A stretch of DNA of 64,000 bases from NCBI RefSeq assembly GCF_001758225.1, contig NZ_MAST01000009.1, forward strand, positions 124,001 to 188,000. Direction: 5' to 3'. This document shows, one piece after another, positions 16,312-25,673 of the stretch (the first letter of the stretch is position 1; the number at the start of each line of letters is the position of its first letter). The notes under the pieces were generated by a model that saw only the letters and a list, made by a program, of their open reading frames with translations, was not told where the DNA came from and ran no database searches. The DNA comes from Humibacillus sp. DSM 29435 (GTDB taxonomy: Bacteria; Actinomycetota; Actinomycetes; Actinomycetales; Dermatophilaceae). The position numbers and the translations under genes are program-made.

Positions 16312-17580
16312 ATGACGAACCAACCCGCCCCCGTCTCGCCGAGGGTCGACCACTCCCCTGGCGTGGAGCGGCCCCAGACCGTGACCGAAGCGGCCTCCCT
16401 GCTTCGCGAGAGCTCCGGCAGCGTGCTGCTGCAGGGCGGCGCCACCCAGCTCGACTGGGGCGGCCCGGTCGTGAACCCCGGCCTCGTTCTCGACACCACC
16501 GAGCTGGCTGGCGTGCTCACGCACAACCCCGCTGACATGACGGCATCGATGCGGGCCGGCACCACCCTGGCGAGCCTGCAGCAACACCTCGCCGGCTCAG
16601 ACCAGTGGCTGGCCCTCGACCCGCCCGCCGCGCGCCGCGGCGCCACCATCGGCGGGCTGCTCGCCGCCGGCGACTCCGGTCCGTCACGCCTGCGCTACGG
16701 CGGTCTGCGCGACCTCGTCATCGGGGTCACCCTCGTGCTGGCTGATGGTCAGGTGGCCCGCTCCGGTGGCCACGTCATCAAGAACGTCGCCGGCTACGAC
16801 CTCGCCAAGCTCGTGCACGGGTCGCTCGGAACCCTCGCCCTGGTGGCCGAGGTCGTGGTGCGGTTGCACCCGGTGCCCCGGGCCAGCCGCACCCTGCTCG
16901 GCTCCGCCGACCCGGAGCAGGCCACCGCCGCGGCCCTGGCGATCGCCGCCAGCCCGTTGGAGCCGGCCGCGCTGGAGTGGTTCAGCGACCCGGGCACTCT
17001 GGGTCGGTCCGGTCGCCTCCTGGTTCGCATCGACGGCACCGCCTCGCACGCCGACCACGCCGCTGAGCGGATGTCGCAGCTGCTGGCCGCCCACGGCATC
17101 CGGGCCGAGACGCATGCTCGTGAAGACGAGCCGGCCCGGCAGGCGTGGGACGAGCAGGCCGCCGCGGTGCTGGGCGAAGCCGGCACCCAGAGCGGCGACC
17201 GCTCCGGCGCCGACCACGAGACCGTGCTGCGGGTGTGCGGGCTACCGAGCGACTTCGGCGAGCTCGCGACCCAGGTCGCTCGTTTCGCCGACGAGACCGG
17301 GATGGGCCTCGAGCTCGCTACGAGCCTGGGGCTCGGCATCCACACGGTGCGGCTCGTGGGCCCCGACCTGCACGACCACGCCCGGCTCATGACGGCGTCA
17401 CGAGACCTCGCCCTCGAGCAGGGTGCGAGCGTGCTGACCAGGTCGCGGCCAGACGGGCTCGACGACCTCGTCGACCCGCTCGGGCCGCCGCCGGGGCACG
17501 CGCCGCTACTGGCCCGCATCAAGACGCAGTTCGACCCCGACCACCGTCTCGCACCGGGCCGCCTGGCCCCCTGGGCCTGA
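16312..17580 (+). CDS. glcE: Glycolate oxidase FAD-binding subunit GlcE
   Basis: 422 residues. The N-terminal FAD-binding segment has VLLQGGATQLDWGGP and RRGATIGGLLAAGDSGPSRL, and GHVIKNVAGYDLAKLVHGSL is the hallmark of GlcE. It has the FAD domain but lacks the full catalytic C-domain of GlcD and acts as its partner. ATG at 16312 is chosen. An in-frame GTG at 16303 overlaps the glcD stop (GTGA) and is equally possible given how common such overlaps are here. The C-terminus KTQFDPDHRLAPGRL matches the family. Confidence 0.9.
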   Translation: MTNQPAPVSPRVDHSPGVERPQTVTEAASLLRESSGSVLLQGGATQLDWGGPVVNPGLVLDTTELAGVLTHNPADMTASMRAGTTLASLQQHLAGSDQWLALDPPAARRGATIGGLLAAGDSGPSRLRYGGLRDLVIGVTLVLADGQVARSGGHVIKNVAGYDLAKLVHGSLGTLALVAEVVVRLHPVPRASRTLLGSADPEQATAAALAIAASPLEPAALEWFSDPGTLGRSGRLLVRIDGTASHADHAAERMSQLLAAHGIRAETHAREDEPARQAWDEQAAAVLGEAGTQSGDRSGADHETVLRVCGLPSDFGELATQVARFADETGMGLELATSLGLGIHTVRLVGPDLHDHARLMTASRDLALEQGASVLTRSRPDGLDDLVDPLGPPPGHAPLLARIKTQFDPDHRLAPGRLAPWA

Positions 17581-17668
17581 ACGCCTGCAACGCCGCGGCC
17601 CAGCCGACCACCCTTCGCACCGGCATCCCCTTCACCACACGCGTCACCGACCACCGCCAGGAGCTCTC

Positions 17669-19192
17669 ATGAACCATCCGAGCAACAGCGCCAGCACCAC
17701 CGCACCGACCACCGCACCGACCACCTCACCGCCAGGCACGACCCCCGACGTGACGCCGGGCACGACGCCGGGCATGACGCCGGCCACCCAGGGCGGCCAC
17801 GACAGCGGGGCCGTCACCGCAGGCATGAACGACGGGGGCCACAGCCTGTTCTCGGCCTTCGACGAGCAGCACCCACCCAGCGGCGAGCTCATCGACGACT
17901 GCGTGCACTGCGGGTTCTGTCTGCCGACCTGCCCCACCTACCTGCTCGAGGGCAGGGAGGCGAACTCCCCCCGGGGCCGCATCTACCTGATGAAGATGGG
18001 CAACGCGGGCGAGGTGCCGATGGACGAGAAGTTCGTCGACAACTTCGACGCCTGCCTCGGGTGCATGGCCTGCGTGACGGCCTGTCCGTCAGGCGTCAAG
18101 TACGACCAGCTCATCGAGGCGGTACGCCCCCAGATCGAGCGCAACTGGGCCAGGAGCCGATCCGACCGGCTCTTCCGATCGCTCATCTTCACGCTCTTCC
18201 CGTATCCGTCACGCCTGCGGCCGGCCGCCTTCTTCGGCACCCTCTACCAGGGGTTGGGGGTGCGCCGGTTGCTGGCCCGGGCGAAGGTGCTCGACCGGCT
18301 ACCACCTCGGCTGCGCGCGCTCGAGGCACTCCTTCCACCGCTCTCGCTGCGTCAGGTCGTGGCGCGCCAGCCCGCGTACACCCCCGCCGTGGGCCCGCGG
18401 CGACACCGGGTGGGAATGCTGTCGGGCTGCGTGCAACGGGTGTTCTTCGGCGACGTCAACGCGGCCGCCACCCGCGTGCTGGCCGCTGAGGGCTGCGAGG
18501 TCATCGCCCCCAAGAACCAGCAGTGCTGCGGCGCCCTCTCGTCGCACGCCGGTCGGGAGGAAGAGGCGAAAGACCGCGCTCGGCGCCTCATCGACACCTT
18601 CACCGAGGCCGGGGTCGAGACCATCGTCGTCAACGTGGCCGGCTGCGGGTCGTCGATGAAGGAGTACGCCGTGCTGCTGCGCGACGACCCTCAGTACGCG
18701 CAACGGGCGCAGGAGTTCGCAGCCAAGGTGCGCGACATCTCCGAGCTGCTGGCCCAGATCGGGCCGGTCGCCACCCGGCATCCGATCGCCGCGCGGGTCG
18801 CCTACCACGACGCGTGTCACCTGCGACACGCCCAAGGCATCCACGAGGAGCCCCGGGCCCTGTTGCGCGGCATCCCCGAGATGACGGTCATGGACATCCC
18901 CGAGGCCGAGATCTGCTGTGGCTCGGCCGGCATCTACAACATGGTCCAGCCTGAGCCGGCCGAGCAGCTGGGCCGCCGCAAGGTCGAGAACATCGTCTCG
19001 ACCCTTCCCGACGCGGTGGTCACCTCCAACGCCGGCTGCCTGCTGCAGATCCGTCGCTACCTCGACGCCGGGGTTCCGCTCTTCCACCCCGTGCAGCTGA
19101 TCGACGCCTCGATCAGAGGCCTGGACCCCATCTCCGCGGCGGCACCCGGTCGTCTCGACTCTCGCAGTCCGCAACCGTCCCTCTCCGCATAG
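17669..19192 (+). CDS. glcF: Glycolate oxidase iron-sulfur subunit GlcF
   Basis: 507 residues with AGGAG before the ATG. Two [4Fe-4S] ferredoxin motifs (CVHCGFCLPTCP near 76 and CLGCMACVTACP near 131) are followed by two cysteine-rich CCG domains (CCGALSSH near 289, CCGSAG near 418). It carries electrons from the GlcD/E flavins to the respiratory chain at the membrane. Unusually, the first about 50 residues are a Thr/Pro/Gly-rich low-complexity tail of TTAP and TPGTTPG-like units not expected in GlcF, which adds length over the usual 410-450 residues. Confidence 0.92.
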   Translation: MNHPSNSASTTAPTTAPTTSPPGTTPDVTPGTTPGMTPATQGGHDSGAVTAGMNDGGHSLFSAFDEQHPPSGELIDDCVHCGFCLPTCPTYLLEGREANSPRGRIYLMKMGNAGEVPMDEKFVDNFDACLGCMACVTACPSGVKYDQLIEAVRPQIERNWARSRSDRLFRSLIFTLFPYPSRLRPAAFFGTLYQGLGVRRLLARAKVLDRLPPRLRALEALLPPLSLRQVVARQPAYTPAVGPRRHRVGMLSGCVQRVFFGDVNAAATRVLAAEGCEVIAPKNQQCCGALSSHAGREEEAKDRARRLIDTFTEAGVETIVVNVAGCGSSMKEYAVLLRDDPQYAQRAQEFAAKVRDISELLAQIGPVATRHPIAARVAYHDACHLRHAQGIHEEPRALLRGIPEMTVMDIPEAEICCGSAGIYNMVQPEPAEQLGRRKVENIVSTLPDAVVTSNAGCLLQIRRYLDAGVPLFHPVQLIDASIRGLDPISAAAPGRLDSRSPQPSLSA

Positions 19193-19204
19193 TCAGGACG
19201 CCCC

Positions 19205-20962
19205 ATGTACAACCAGATCTTCGACCCGGTGGGTGGGTCACTCGCCCTGTCCGCCCTCGTCGCGCTCCTGCCCCTGCTCACCATCTTCCTGCTGCTCGGG
19301 GTGCTCAAGATGAAGGCGCAGTGGGCCGCCCTCATCGCCCTGGCCGTCTCGCTGGCCGTCGCGATCATCGCCTACGGGATGCCGGTGGGCCAGGCCCTCA
19401 GCGCCGCGGCCGAGGGTGCCACGTTCGGCATCTTCCCCATCATGTGGATCGTGGTCACGGCCATCTGGATCTACACGTTGACGGTGGCCACCGGCCACTT
19501 CGACGTGCTGCGCCGCTCGTTCGGCACGGTCTCGAGCGACCAGCGCATCCAGGCCATCATCATCGCCTTCTGCTTCGGCGCCCTCATGGAGGCCCTGGCC
19601 GGCTTCGGCACCCCGGTCGCCATCAGCTCGGTCATGCTCATCGCCCTCGGCTTCCGCCCGATGAAGGCGGCCGCTGTCGCTCTCGTCGCCAACACGGCCC
19701 CGGTCGCCTTCGGCGCCATCGCCGTGCCGATCACCACCCTGGCCAAGATCACCGGGCTACCGGTGCATGAGCTCGCTTCGATGGTCGGACGCCAGACCCC
19801 GATCCTGGCCCTGTTCGTTCCGCTTGTGCTCGTGTTCATGGTTGACGGGCGCCGCGGCCTGCGCCAGACCTGGCTGCCGGCCGTGGTCGGCGGCGTCGTC
19901 TTCGCGATCGCGCAGTTCATCTCGTCGAACTACCTGTCGGTCGAGCTGACCGACATCATCGCCTCCCTGGCGTCGGCCGCAGCCATCGTGGCCCTGCTGC
20001 GGGTGTGGCAGCCGGCGGAGGAGCTGACGGTGGAGGCGCTCAGCGAGGAAGAGCTGAGCAGCCGCATCTCCGACGCGACAGCGAGCGCTCACGCGGCCGA
20101 GACCGGCGGTTCGCGCCGCGGCGGCGCCACCTCTTCCGGGTCGAGCAAGGGTGCATCGGTCAGCACCGACTCTCGCGACCCGGGCTCCAACCGGCCGGCT
20201 TCCGCTGGGCCGGTGGTCGACCCGCCCGCCGAGGTGGTCAAGGCCTACCTGCCGTACATCATCATCATCGTCGTGTTCTCGGTCGCGCAGATCGGCGCGG
20301 TGAAGACCATCCTCTCGGCCGGTTCGCTGAAGTTCGACTGGCCGGGCCTCGACATCGTCTCCCCGTCGGGCCAACCACCATCATCGGTGAGCTTCGCCTT
20401 CGGTTTCCTCTCGGCGGCCGGAACCCTGCTGCTCTTCTCGGGGCTGCTGACCATGGTGGCCTTGAAGATCTCCCCCGCCCGGGGCCTGAAGGCGTTCGGC
20501 GACACCCTGAACCAGCTGAAGTGGGCCATCCTCACCGTCGCTGCGGTACTTGGCCTGGCGTACGTCATGAACCTGTCGGGCCAGACCATCTCGATCGGCC
20601 AGTGGATCGCCGGTACCGGCGCGTTCTTCGCCTTCCTCTCGCCCGTGCTCGGTTGGCTGGGCGTCGCAGTCACCGGTTCGGACACCTCGGCCAACGCCCT
20701 CTTCGGCACGTTGCAGGTGGCGGCGGCCCAGAAGGCGGGGCTCAGCGAGGTGCTGCTAGCCGCCGGCAACTCCTCCGGTGGGGTGCTCGGCAAGATGATC
20801 TCGCCGCAGAACCTGGCGATCGCGGCGGCGGCGACAGGCATGGCCGGCAAGGAGGGCGATCTGTTCCGCAAGGTCATCTTCTGGAGCCTCGGGTTCCTGT
20901 TCTTCATGTGCGTGCTCGTCTACCTCCAGTCGACCCCCGTGCTGTCGTGGATGGTCCCCTGA
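19205..20962 (+). CDS. lctP: L-lactate/glycolate permease, LctP family
   Basis: 585 residues with about 13 membrane helices; AFCFGALMEALAGFGTPVAI and GSDTSANALFGTLQVAAAQK are family signatures. It imports lactate or glycolate with protons and feeds the GlcDEF oxidase, whose gene ends 12 bp upstream. A hydrophilic Ser/Gly/Ala-rich insert of about 70 residues (roughly residues 278-340, between helices) is longer than usual for the family. ATG at 19205 follows AGGA. It is the last gene of the IclR-controlled operon. Confidence 0.92.
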   Translation: MYNQIFDPVGGSLALSALVALLPLLTIFLLLGVLKMKAQWAALIALAVSLAVAIIAYGMPVGQALSAAAEGATFGIFPIMWIVVTAIWIYTLTVATGHFDVLRRSFGTVSSDQRIQAIIIAFCFGALMEALAGFGTPVAISSVMLIALGFRPMKAAAVALVANTAPVAFGAIAVPITTLAKITGLPVHELASMVGRQTPILALFVPLVLVFMVDGRRGLRQTWLPAVVGGVVFAIAQFISSNYLSVELTDIIASLASAAAIVALLRVWQPAEELTVEALSEEELSSRISDATASAHAAETGGSRRGGATSSGSSKGASVSTDSRDPGSNRPASAGPVVDPPAEVVKAYLPYIIIIVVFSVAQIGAVKTILSAGSLKFDWPGLDIVSPSGQPPSSVSFAFGFLSAAGTLLLFSGLLTMVALKISPARGLKAFGDTLNQLKWAILTVAAVLGLAYVMNLSGQTISIGQWIAGTGAFFAFLSPVLGWLGVAVTGSDTSANALFGTLQVAAAQKAGLSEVLLAAGNSSGGVLGKMISPQNLAIAAAATGMAGKEGDLFRKVIFWSLGFLFFMCVLVYLQSTPVLSWMVP

Positions 20963-20981
20963 CCCAACGGCGTCCCCTGGT

Positions 20982-21023
20982 TCGAGGTATGACGCCGCGG
21001 TCAGCCGCGCCTCAATACCTCGA
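20982..21023. terminator. Nested hairpin between convergent lctP and response-regulator genes
   Basis: TCGAGGTAT at 20982-20990 pairs with ATACCTCGA at 21015-21023, and an inner CGCGG/CCGCG stem lies between. It stands just after the lctP stop and before the stop of the opposing regulator gene, a position suited to a two-way terminator. No U-run follows. Confidence 0.5.
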
Positions 21024-21026
21024 CCG

Positions 21027-21054
21027 GGCAGCCCGAGTGGGGCAGCCCGAGTGG
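21027..21054. repeat. 14-bp tandem duplication
   Basis: Two exact, adjacent copies of GGCAGCCCGAGTGG between convergent genes. No function is evident. Confidence 0.6.
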
Positions 21055-21071
21055 GTCAGGGCCGCGGGCGG

Positions 21072-21728
21072 TCAGAGCAGACGGCGCTCGTAGGCCACCC
21101 GCACGGCAGCAGCCCGGTCGCTCACCCCGAGCTTCTCGTACACGTGCAGCAGGTGGGTCTTGACCGTCGCCTCGCTGACGAGCAGCCGCTCGGCCGCCGA
21201 CCGGTTGGTGCCACCCGACGCGATGACCTGCAGCACTTCGAGCTCGCGGGCGGTCAACGAGGTCTGTTCGCGTCGACCCGTCAGCGCTTCGAGCGCGGAT
21301 GCCGTGAGCACCGGCCGACCCTCGGCGAGGTCGTGCACGGCCCGCACCAGCTCGGCCCGGGGGATGTCCTTGAGGAGGTAGCCGTTCGCGCCGGCATCCA
21401 TCGCGGCCCGGATGTCGCGGTCGGTGTCGTAGGTGGTGAGCACGAGGATCCGGGGCCGGTCACCGCGCCTCGCGGGCAGGGCGCGTAGGGCGCGGATGGC
21501 GCCGATGCCGTCGCCGGCCGGCATCCGGAGGTCCATCAGCACGACATCAGGCGCGGCGGCGGCGATCACCGGCAGCGCCTCGTGCCCGCCGGCCGCCTCA
21601 CCGACGACCTCGATCGACGGCTCGCGCTCGAGCATCCCCCGCAGGCCGTCGCGCACGACCGGGTGGTCGTCGACGATGACGACCCTGACCGGTTCGGCTG
21701 CGTGCGGTGAGGTGGGTGGCCGGGTCAT
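21072..21728 (-). CDS. LuxR-family (NarL/DesR-type) response regulator
   Basis: 218 residues. The receiver domain (about 13-130) has VVIVDDHPVVRDGL and the phospho-acceptor Asp in VVLMDLRMP. The C-terminal LuxR HTH runs from LTARELEVLQVIASGG to VKTHLLHVYEKLGV. The ATG at 21728 overlaps the kinase stop (ATGA). It should act on DNA when phosphorylated by the adjacent kinase. The operon also encodes an ABC-2 exporter, so autoregulated drug or stress export is the natural reading. Confidence 0.92.
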   Translation of the reverse strand: MTRPPTSPHAAEPVRVVIVDDHPVVRDGLRGMLEREPSIEVVGEAAGGHEALPVIAAAAPDVVLMDLRMPAGDGIGAIRALRALPARRGDRPRILVLTTYDTDRDIRAAMDAGANGYLLKDIPRAELVRAVHDLAEGRPVLTASALEALTGRREQTSLTARELEVLQVIASGGTNRSAAERLLVSEATVKTHLLHVYEKLGVSDRAAAVRVAYERRLL

Positions 21729-22936
21729 GCCGGCACGGCCGCACTGATGGTGCAGCCGCCTCCCACCCGCGACTCGATGTCGAAGCTCCCCCCGACCTGC
21801 TCGATGCGCGCCAGCATGCCCACCAGACCGTGACCCCCGGATTCGGTGGTGACTCCGGGGCCGGTGACCCCGTCGCGCGAGTCGAACCCGGCCCCGTCGT
21901 CGCGCACGTCGAGGCGCACCGAGTCGGGCAGGTAGGTGAGCGTGACCGTCGCCCGCCCCGCTCCACTGTGGCGCCCGACGTTGGAGAGCGCCTCCTGGGC
22001 AACTCGCAGCAGGGTGGCGTCGTTCTCGCTGGCAACCACGCGACCGTCGACCTGAACCCGGCCGTCGATGCGGTAGGTGTCGCTCCACGACCGGGCCAGC
22101 CGCTCGAGAGCGGTGACCAGGTCGGTGTCGTCGAGCGCGGGCGGGGCCAGCGCGGCCACCGCCCGACGAGCCTCCGAGAGGCTCTCTCGAGCGGCCTCGG
22201 TCGCCCGCCCCACGCGACCTCGCCAGGCCGCTTCGTCGTCGGAGCAGTCGATGGCCTCCAGCTGGGTGATGACACCCACCAGGCCCTGCGCCACGGTGTC
22301 GTGGATCTCGCGCGAGAGGCGCGCCCGCTCGTCGAGACGACCGGCATCACGTGCCTGGTCGAGCACCTGGGCCTGAAGGGCGGCGTTGTCGCGGTGGGCC
22401 TGTTCGAGCTCGGCCACGACCTGCTCGCGTCGACTCATCTCGACCTCGCGGGCCTGGGCGAACGAGACCATGGCGGTGGTGAGCGCGGCGTTGATGACGG
22501 CGAGCACCAGCCAGACCGCCGGCGATGAACGGGCACCGTCGACCCCACCGACCTGGGCCAGTGCCGACAGCGAACCGAACGCGCAGGCAGCGGTGTAGAG
22601 CGCTCGTCCGGCGAGCAGCGCGAAGGCGTCGAGGTAGCCGGAGAAGACATAGAAGCCGTAGAGCGGGCTGAGCAGCACCAGCGCGGCCATCACCACCGCG
22701 TGCGCGAAGAACCAGGTGAGCTGCACCGGCCGCGCCGTGTTGTAGATCCGTTCCCGGGCGACCCGGAGGGCCACGGCCACGAGCGAGAGGCCGGTGATTG
22801 CCGGGAGGCGGCTCGGCGACACGAAGTCGTCATCGGCGCCGACGCTGAGCAGGAACGAGGCGGCCAGGAGCCCGTAGGGAATGAGGCGCACGGTCGTGGC
22901 CTCGCGTACCCGCAGCTGCACAGAGCTCTGGCTCAT
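21725..22936 (-). CDS. Sensor histidine kinase, DesK/NarX-like (HisKA_3)
   Basis: 403 residues from the ATG at 22936. Five or six membrane helices fill about residues 20-150, followed by a coiled linker. The HisKA_3 phospho-acceptor is in LSREIHDTVAQGLVGVITQL, and the HATPase motifs are ALSNVGRHSGAG and GHGLVGMLARIEQVGG. There is no large extracellular loop, so the signal is probably sensed within the membrane. The 81 residues open upstream in this frame are non-coding. It is co-translated with the response regulator and lies 53 bp behind the exporter genes. Confidence 0.9.
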   Translation of the reverse strand: MSQSSVQLRVREATTVRLIPYGLLAASFLLSVGADDDFVSPSRLPAITGLSLVAVALRVARERIYNTARPVQLTWFFAHAVVMAALVLLSPLYGFYVFSGYLDAFALLAGRALYTAACAFGSLSALAQVGGVDGARSSPAVWLVLAVINAALTTAMVSFAQAREVEMSRREQVVAELEQAHRDNAALQAQVLDQARDAGRLDERARLSREIHDTVAQGLVGVITQLEAIDCSDDEAAWRGRVGRATEAARESLSEARRAVAALAPPALDDTDLVTALERLARSWSDTYRIDGRVQVDGRVVASENDATLLRVAQEALSNVGRHSGAGRATVTLTYLPDSVRLDVRDDGAGFDSRDGVTGPGVTTESGGHGLVGMLARIEQVGGSFDIESRVGGGCTISAAVPA

Positions 22937-22989
22937 GGACCCGATTGTGCGCCTTTCACCCGACGGAGCGGCAGCCATCGACGAACCTC

Positions 22990-23775
22990 TCACTCCCAGC
23001 GGAACATTCGCGTGGCCACGACAGCACAGACGGCGGCGTAGAGCACGAGCACGAACACCGACTGCACGGCCGGCCAGTCGCCCTGCATGCTGTCGAGCAT
23101 CGCCCGGGAGGCCGCGCCACTCGGGGTCCAGTCGGCGACCGTGGCCAACGTGGCGGGAAACAGCGAACGCGGAATCCACAACCCGGCGAAGAAGGCCAGC
23201 ACGAAGAAGGCGACGGTGCCGATGCCGGTGGCGAAGCGGCTGTTCGGGCTCACCGCCGCGAAGAGCAGCCCGAGCGCCGTGAACGAGACGAGGGTCAGCA
23301 CGACGACGAGCCCGAACGCGAGCCCGTTGCCACGAAACGGCACGCCGGAGACCACCGGGATGAGCGTCATCAGCAGCGCAACCGCCGCGGACACCCCGCC
23401 CATCAGCACGAAGAGGGCCACGAGCAGGTTCGTGGGCGACGCGGGCGTCGTGCGCAGGCGTTTGAGGATGCCGTCCTCCCGGTACTTCGCCAACAGCGCC
23501 GGCAGTGCCTGCACCGAGAGCAGGCTGGCGGTGAGGATGATCAAGGTCGGCAGGTAGACCTGGCTGAAGCTCCAGCCGCCGAGATCCGCGTTCGGGCTTC
23601 GGGTGGCAGGCACGTTGGCCAGCACCGTCGCGGCGACCAGCGGCAGCACCACCGCCCAGATCACGGTGGCGGGCTCTCGGCGCAGCAGCCGAGCCTCGTT
23701 GCGCAGCAGCGCTCGGGTGGCGCCCGACGCCGAACGCGCGGTGCCGGCATCCGTCGTGGTCGGGGGGCTGGTCAT
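22990..23775 (-). CDS. ABC-2 type exporter permease
   Basis: 261 residues with six membrane segments. The N-terminal LLRNEARLLRREPATVIWAV and LPALLAKYREDGILKRLRTT are typical of ABC-2 permeases of the daunorubicin/DrrB type. The ATG at 23775 overlaps the ATPase stop (ATGA). With the ATPase it forms a drug, lipid or peptide exporter, probably under control of the two-component genes that follow. Confidence 0.88.
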   Translation of the reverse strand: MTSPPTTTDAGTARSASGATRALLRNEARLLRREPATVIWAVVLPLVAATVLANVPATRSPNADLGGWSFSQVYLPTLIILTASLLSVQALPALLAKYREDGILKRLRTTPASPTNLLVALFVLMGGVSAAVALLMTLIPVVSGVPFRGNGLAFGLVVVLTLVSFTALGLLFAAVSPNSRFATGIGTVAFFVLAFFAGLWIPRSLFPATLATVADWTPSGAASRAMLDSMQGDWPAVQSVFVLVLYAAVCAVVATRMFRWE

Positions 23776-24692
23776 CCTGGGCCGTCCTGGTCAGCGGTGG
23801 TCAGGGACAGGTAGGCGTCGTCGAGGGTCGGGCTCTCGACGCGCAGTCTCAGCGGGGTGATGCCACGTTCGGCAAGAAACATCAGCACTGGCGTGGCGAT
23901 GTCGTGGCCGGTCGCGACGACGCGGTCGGCGGTGACGGTCAGCGAGACGACACCAGGCAGGGCGCGCATCCGGTTGACGTCGGCATCCGAGACCGTGAGC
24001 GACGGGGTGAACGCGAGGTGCTGGGCGCCGTCGGTTGCCGTCGCGAGCGCGTCTGGGGTGTCGAAGGCTGCGACCCGTCCGTCGTTGATCACCGCGACCC
24101 GGTTGCAGAGGCGCTGGGCCTCTTCCATGAAGTGGGTGACCAGCACGATGGTCACGCCGTCACTCTGCAGCTCGCCGAGGAAGGCCCAGATGTCGCGGCG
24201 AGCCTGGGGGTCGAGCCCGGTCGTCAGCTCGTCGAGGATCGCGATGCGGGGGTTGCCCACGAGGGCCAGGGCCACCGAGAGGCGTTGTTGCTGACCACCC
24301 GAGAGCGAGCCGAAGCGCTGGCGACGGTGCTCGGCGAGGCCGAAACGCTCAAGCAGCTCGCCCGCGTCTCGGGGGGCCGGGTAGAACGAGCGGTAGAGCT
24401 CGAGCGCCTCGGTCACGGTGATCTTGGCGGGCAGCCGACACTCCTGCAGCTGCATGCCGACGATCTCGCGCAGTCGCGGCGGGTTCGTCGAGGGGTCGAG
24501 CCCGTCGACCTCGATGCGACCGGCATCGGCCCGCCGCAGGCCGCCGATGCACTCGACGGTCGTGGTCTTGCCCGCGCCGTTGGGCCCGACCACGCCGACG
24601 ATCTCGCCCGCCTCGACCTCGAGGCTGACGTCCCGCAGCACGACGTTCTCGCCGTACGCCTTCCGCAGGTTGGTCACGCTGATGATGGGCAT
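23772..24692 (-). CDS. ABC-2 type exporter ATP-binding protein
   Basis: 306 residues from the ATG at 24692. Walker A is GPNGAGKTTT, the signature is LSGGQQQRLSVALAL, Walker B is IAILDELTTGLDP, and the H-loop follows in VTHF. The E in LDEL (rather than LDEP) and the C-terminal extension of about 90 residues are common in DrrA-type exporters. It is the first gene of a four-gene operon with permease, kinase and regulator. An 18-bp palindrome lies 58 bp upstream. Confidence 0.92.
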   Translation of the reverse strand: MPIISVTNLRKAYGENVVLRDVSLEVEAGEIVGVVGPNGAGKTTTVECIGGLRRADAGRIEVDGLDPSTNPPRLREIVGMQLQECRLPAKITVTEALELYRSFYPAPRDAGELLERFGLAEHRRQRFGSLSGGQQQRLSVALALVGNPRIAILDELTTGLDPQARRDIWAFLGELQSDGVTIVLVTHFMEEAQRLCNRVAVINDGRVAAFDTPDALATATDGAQHLAFTPSLTVSDADVNRMRALPGVVSLTVTADRVVATGHDIATPVLMFLAERGITPLRLRVESPTLDDAYLSLTTADQDGPG

Positions 24693-24749
24693 GTCACCAG
24701 TGTCGGCCCTGAGACGAGGTTGGCACATCGACCGAGCGGTTTCATCTCA

Positions 24750-24767
24750 CTCCACCGATCGGTGGAG
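24750..24767. promoter_or_regulatory. Perfect 18-bp palindrome upstream of the exporter/two-component operon
   Basis: CTCCACCGATCGGTGGAG is fully self-complementary. It is placed 58 bp before the exporter ATPase start and 79 bp after the stop of the sugar permease gene. A half copy (CCCACCGATC) follows about 40 bp away. A site for a dimeric regulator is likely; the LuxR-type regulator of this operon is one candidate. Confidence 0.55.
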
Positions 24768-24821
24768 ACCGCCGACCCGGCTCAGCGGCATCCCACCGAT
24801 CAGACTGCAGATCAAACGGCG

Positions 24822-25673
24822 TCAGTCGCCACCGATGCCGGTGCGCTCGACTCCTTCGACGATCCACCGCTGCAGGAACAGGAACATCAGCAGCAGTGGC
24901 GCGATCGCCACCAGCGCGGCCATGAACAGCTGGCTGACCTCGACCGACTGGGCGGTGAGGAACGTCGAGAGGGCGATCTGCACGGTCCACGAGTCCTGGT
25001 CGCGGCCGATGACGAGCGGCCAGAGGAAGGCGTTCCACGTGCCGATGAAGGTGATGGTGCCGATGGCCGCCACGAAGCCGTAGGAGTTGGGCACCACGAC
25101 CCTCCAGAAGGTGCCCCAGTAGCCGAGACCGTCCATGAACGCGGCCTCCTCGATCTCTTTCGGGAAGCCGAGGAAGAACTGCCGGAACAAGAAGGTGGCC
25201 AGCGCCTGGAAGAGCCCCGGCACGATGAGCCCCTGCAGGGTCGAGATCCAGCCAAGGGTAGAGACGAGCACGAAGCTCGGCACGAACGTCACCGCAGCCG
25301 GGATGAGCAGCGTGGCGGTGATCGTGTAGAAGACCGCGTTCGACCAGCGGTAGGGGATGCGGGCCAGGCCGTAGCCGGCGAGCCCTGAGATGAGCAGCAC
25401 CCCGCTCGTCTGGCTCACCGCGATGAGGGCCGAGTTGACCATGCTGCGGGCCATCGGGATCGCCGGGTTGCTGAACAGGCCGGTGAGGTTCTCGGTGTTC
25501 CATTCCGGCGGCAGCCAGTGGAAGGTCGGCGAGCCGAGGTCGGACTCGTTCATGAAGGCGCTGCGCACGAGCAGGTAGAAGGGGATGAGGAAGAGCAGGG
25601 CGCCGAGGCCGAGGGCGGAGTAGCGGGCCCAGCCGGCGACCCGGCTGGCCCGGCGGCCGCGAACGATGGCCAT
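24822..25673 (-). CDS. Carbohydrate ABC importer permease, MalG type
   Basis: 283 residues, six membrane helices. The EAA loop that contacts the ATPase is EAAFMDGLGYWGTFWRVVVP. The start ATG at 25673 shares one base with the stop of the MalF-type gene (TGATG), so the two are co-translated. No ATPase gene is nearby, so a shared MsiK-type ATPase elsewhere is probable, as is usual in actinomycetes. The ORF open from 26546 in this frame is a chance extension. Confidence 0.92.
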   Translation of the reverse strand: MAIVRGRRASRVAGWARYSALGLGALLFLIPFYLLVRSAFMNESDLGSPTFHWLPPEWNTENLTGLFSNPAIPMARSMVNSALIAVSQTSGVLLISGLAGYGLARIPYRWSNAVFYTITATLLIPAAVTFVPSFVLVSTLGWISTLQGLIVPGLFQALATFLFRQFFLGFPKEIEEAAFMDGLGYWGTFWRVVVPNSYGFVAAIGTITFIGTWNAFLWPLVIGRDQDSWTVQIALSTFLTAQSVEVSQLFMAALVAIAPLLLMFLFLQRWIVEGVERTGIGGD

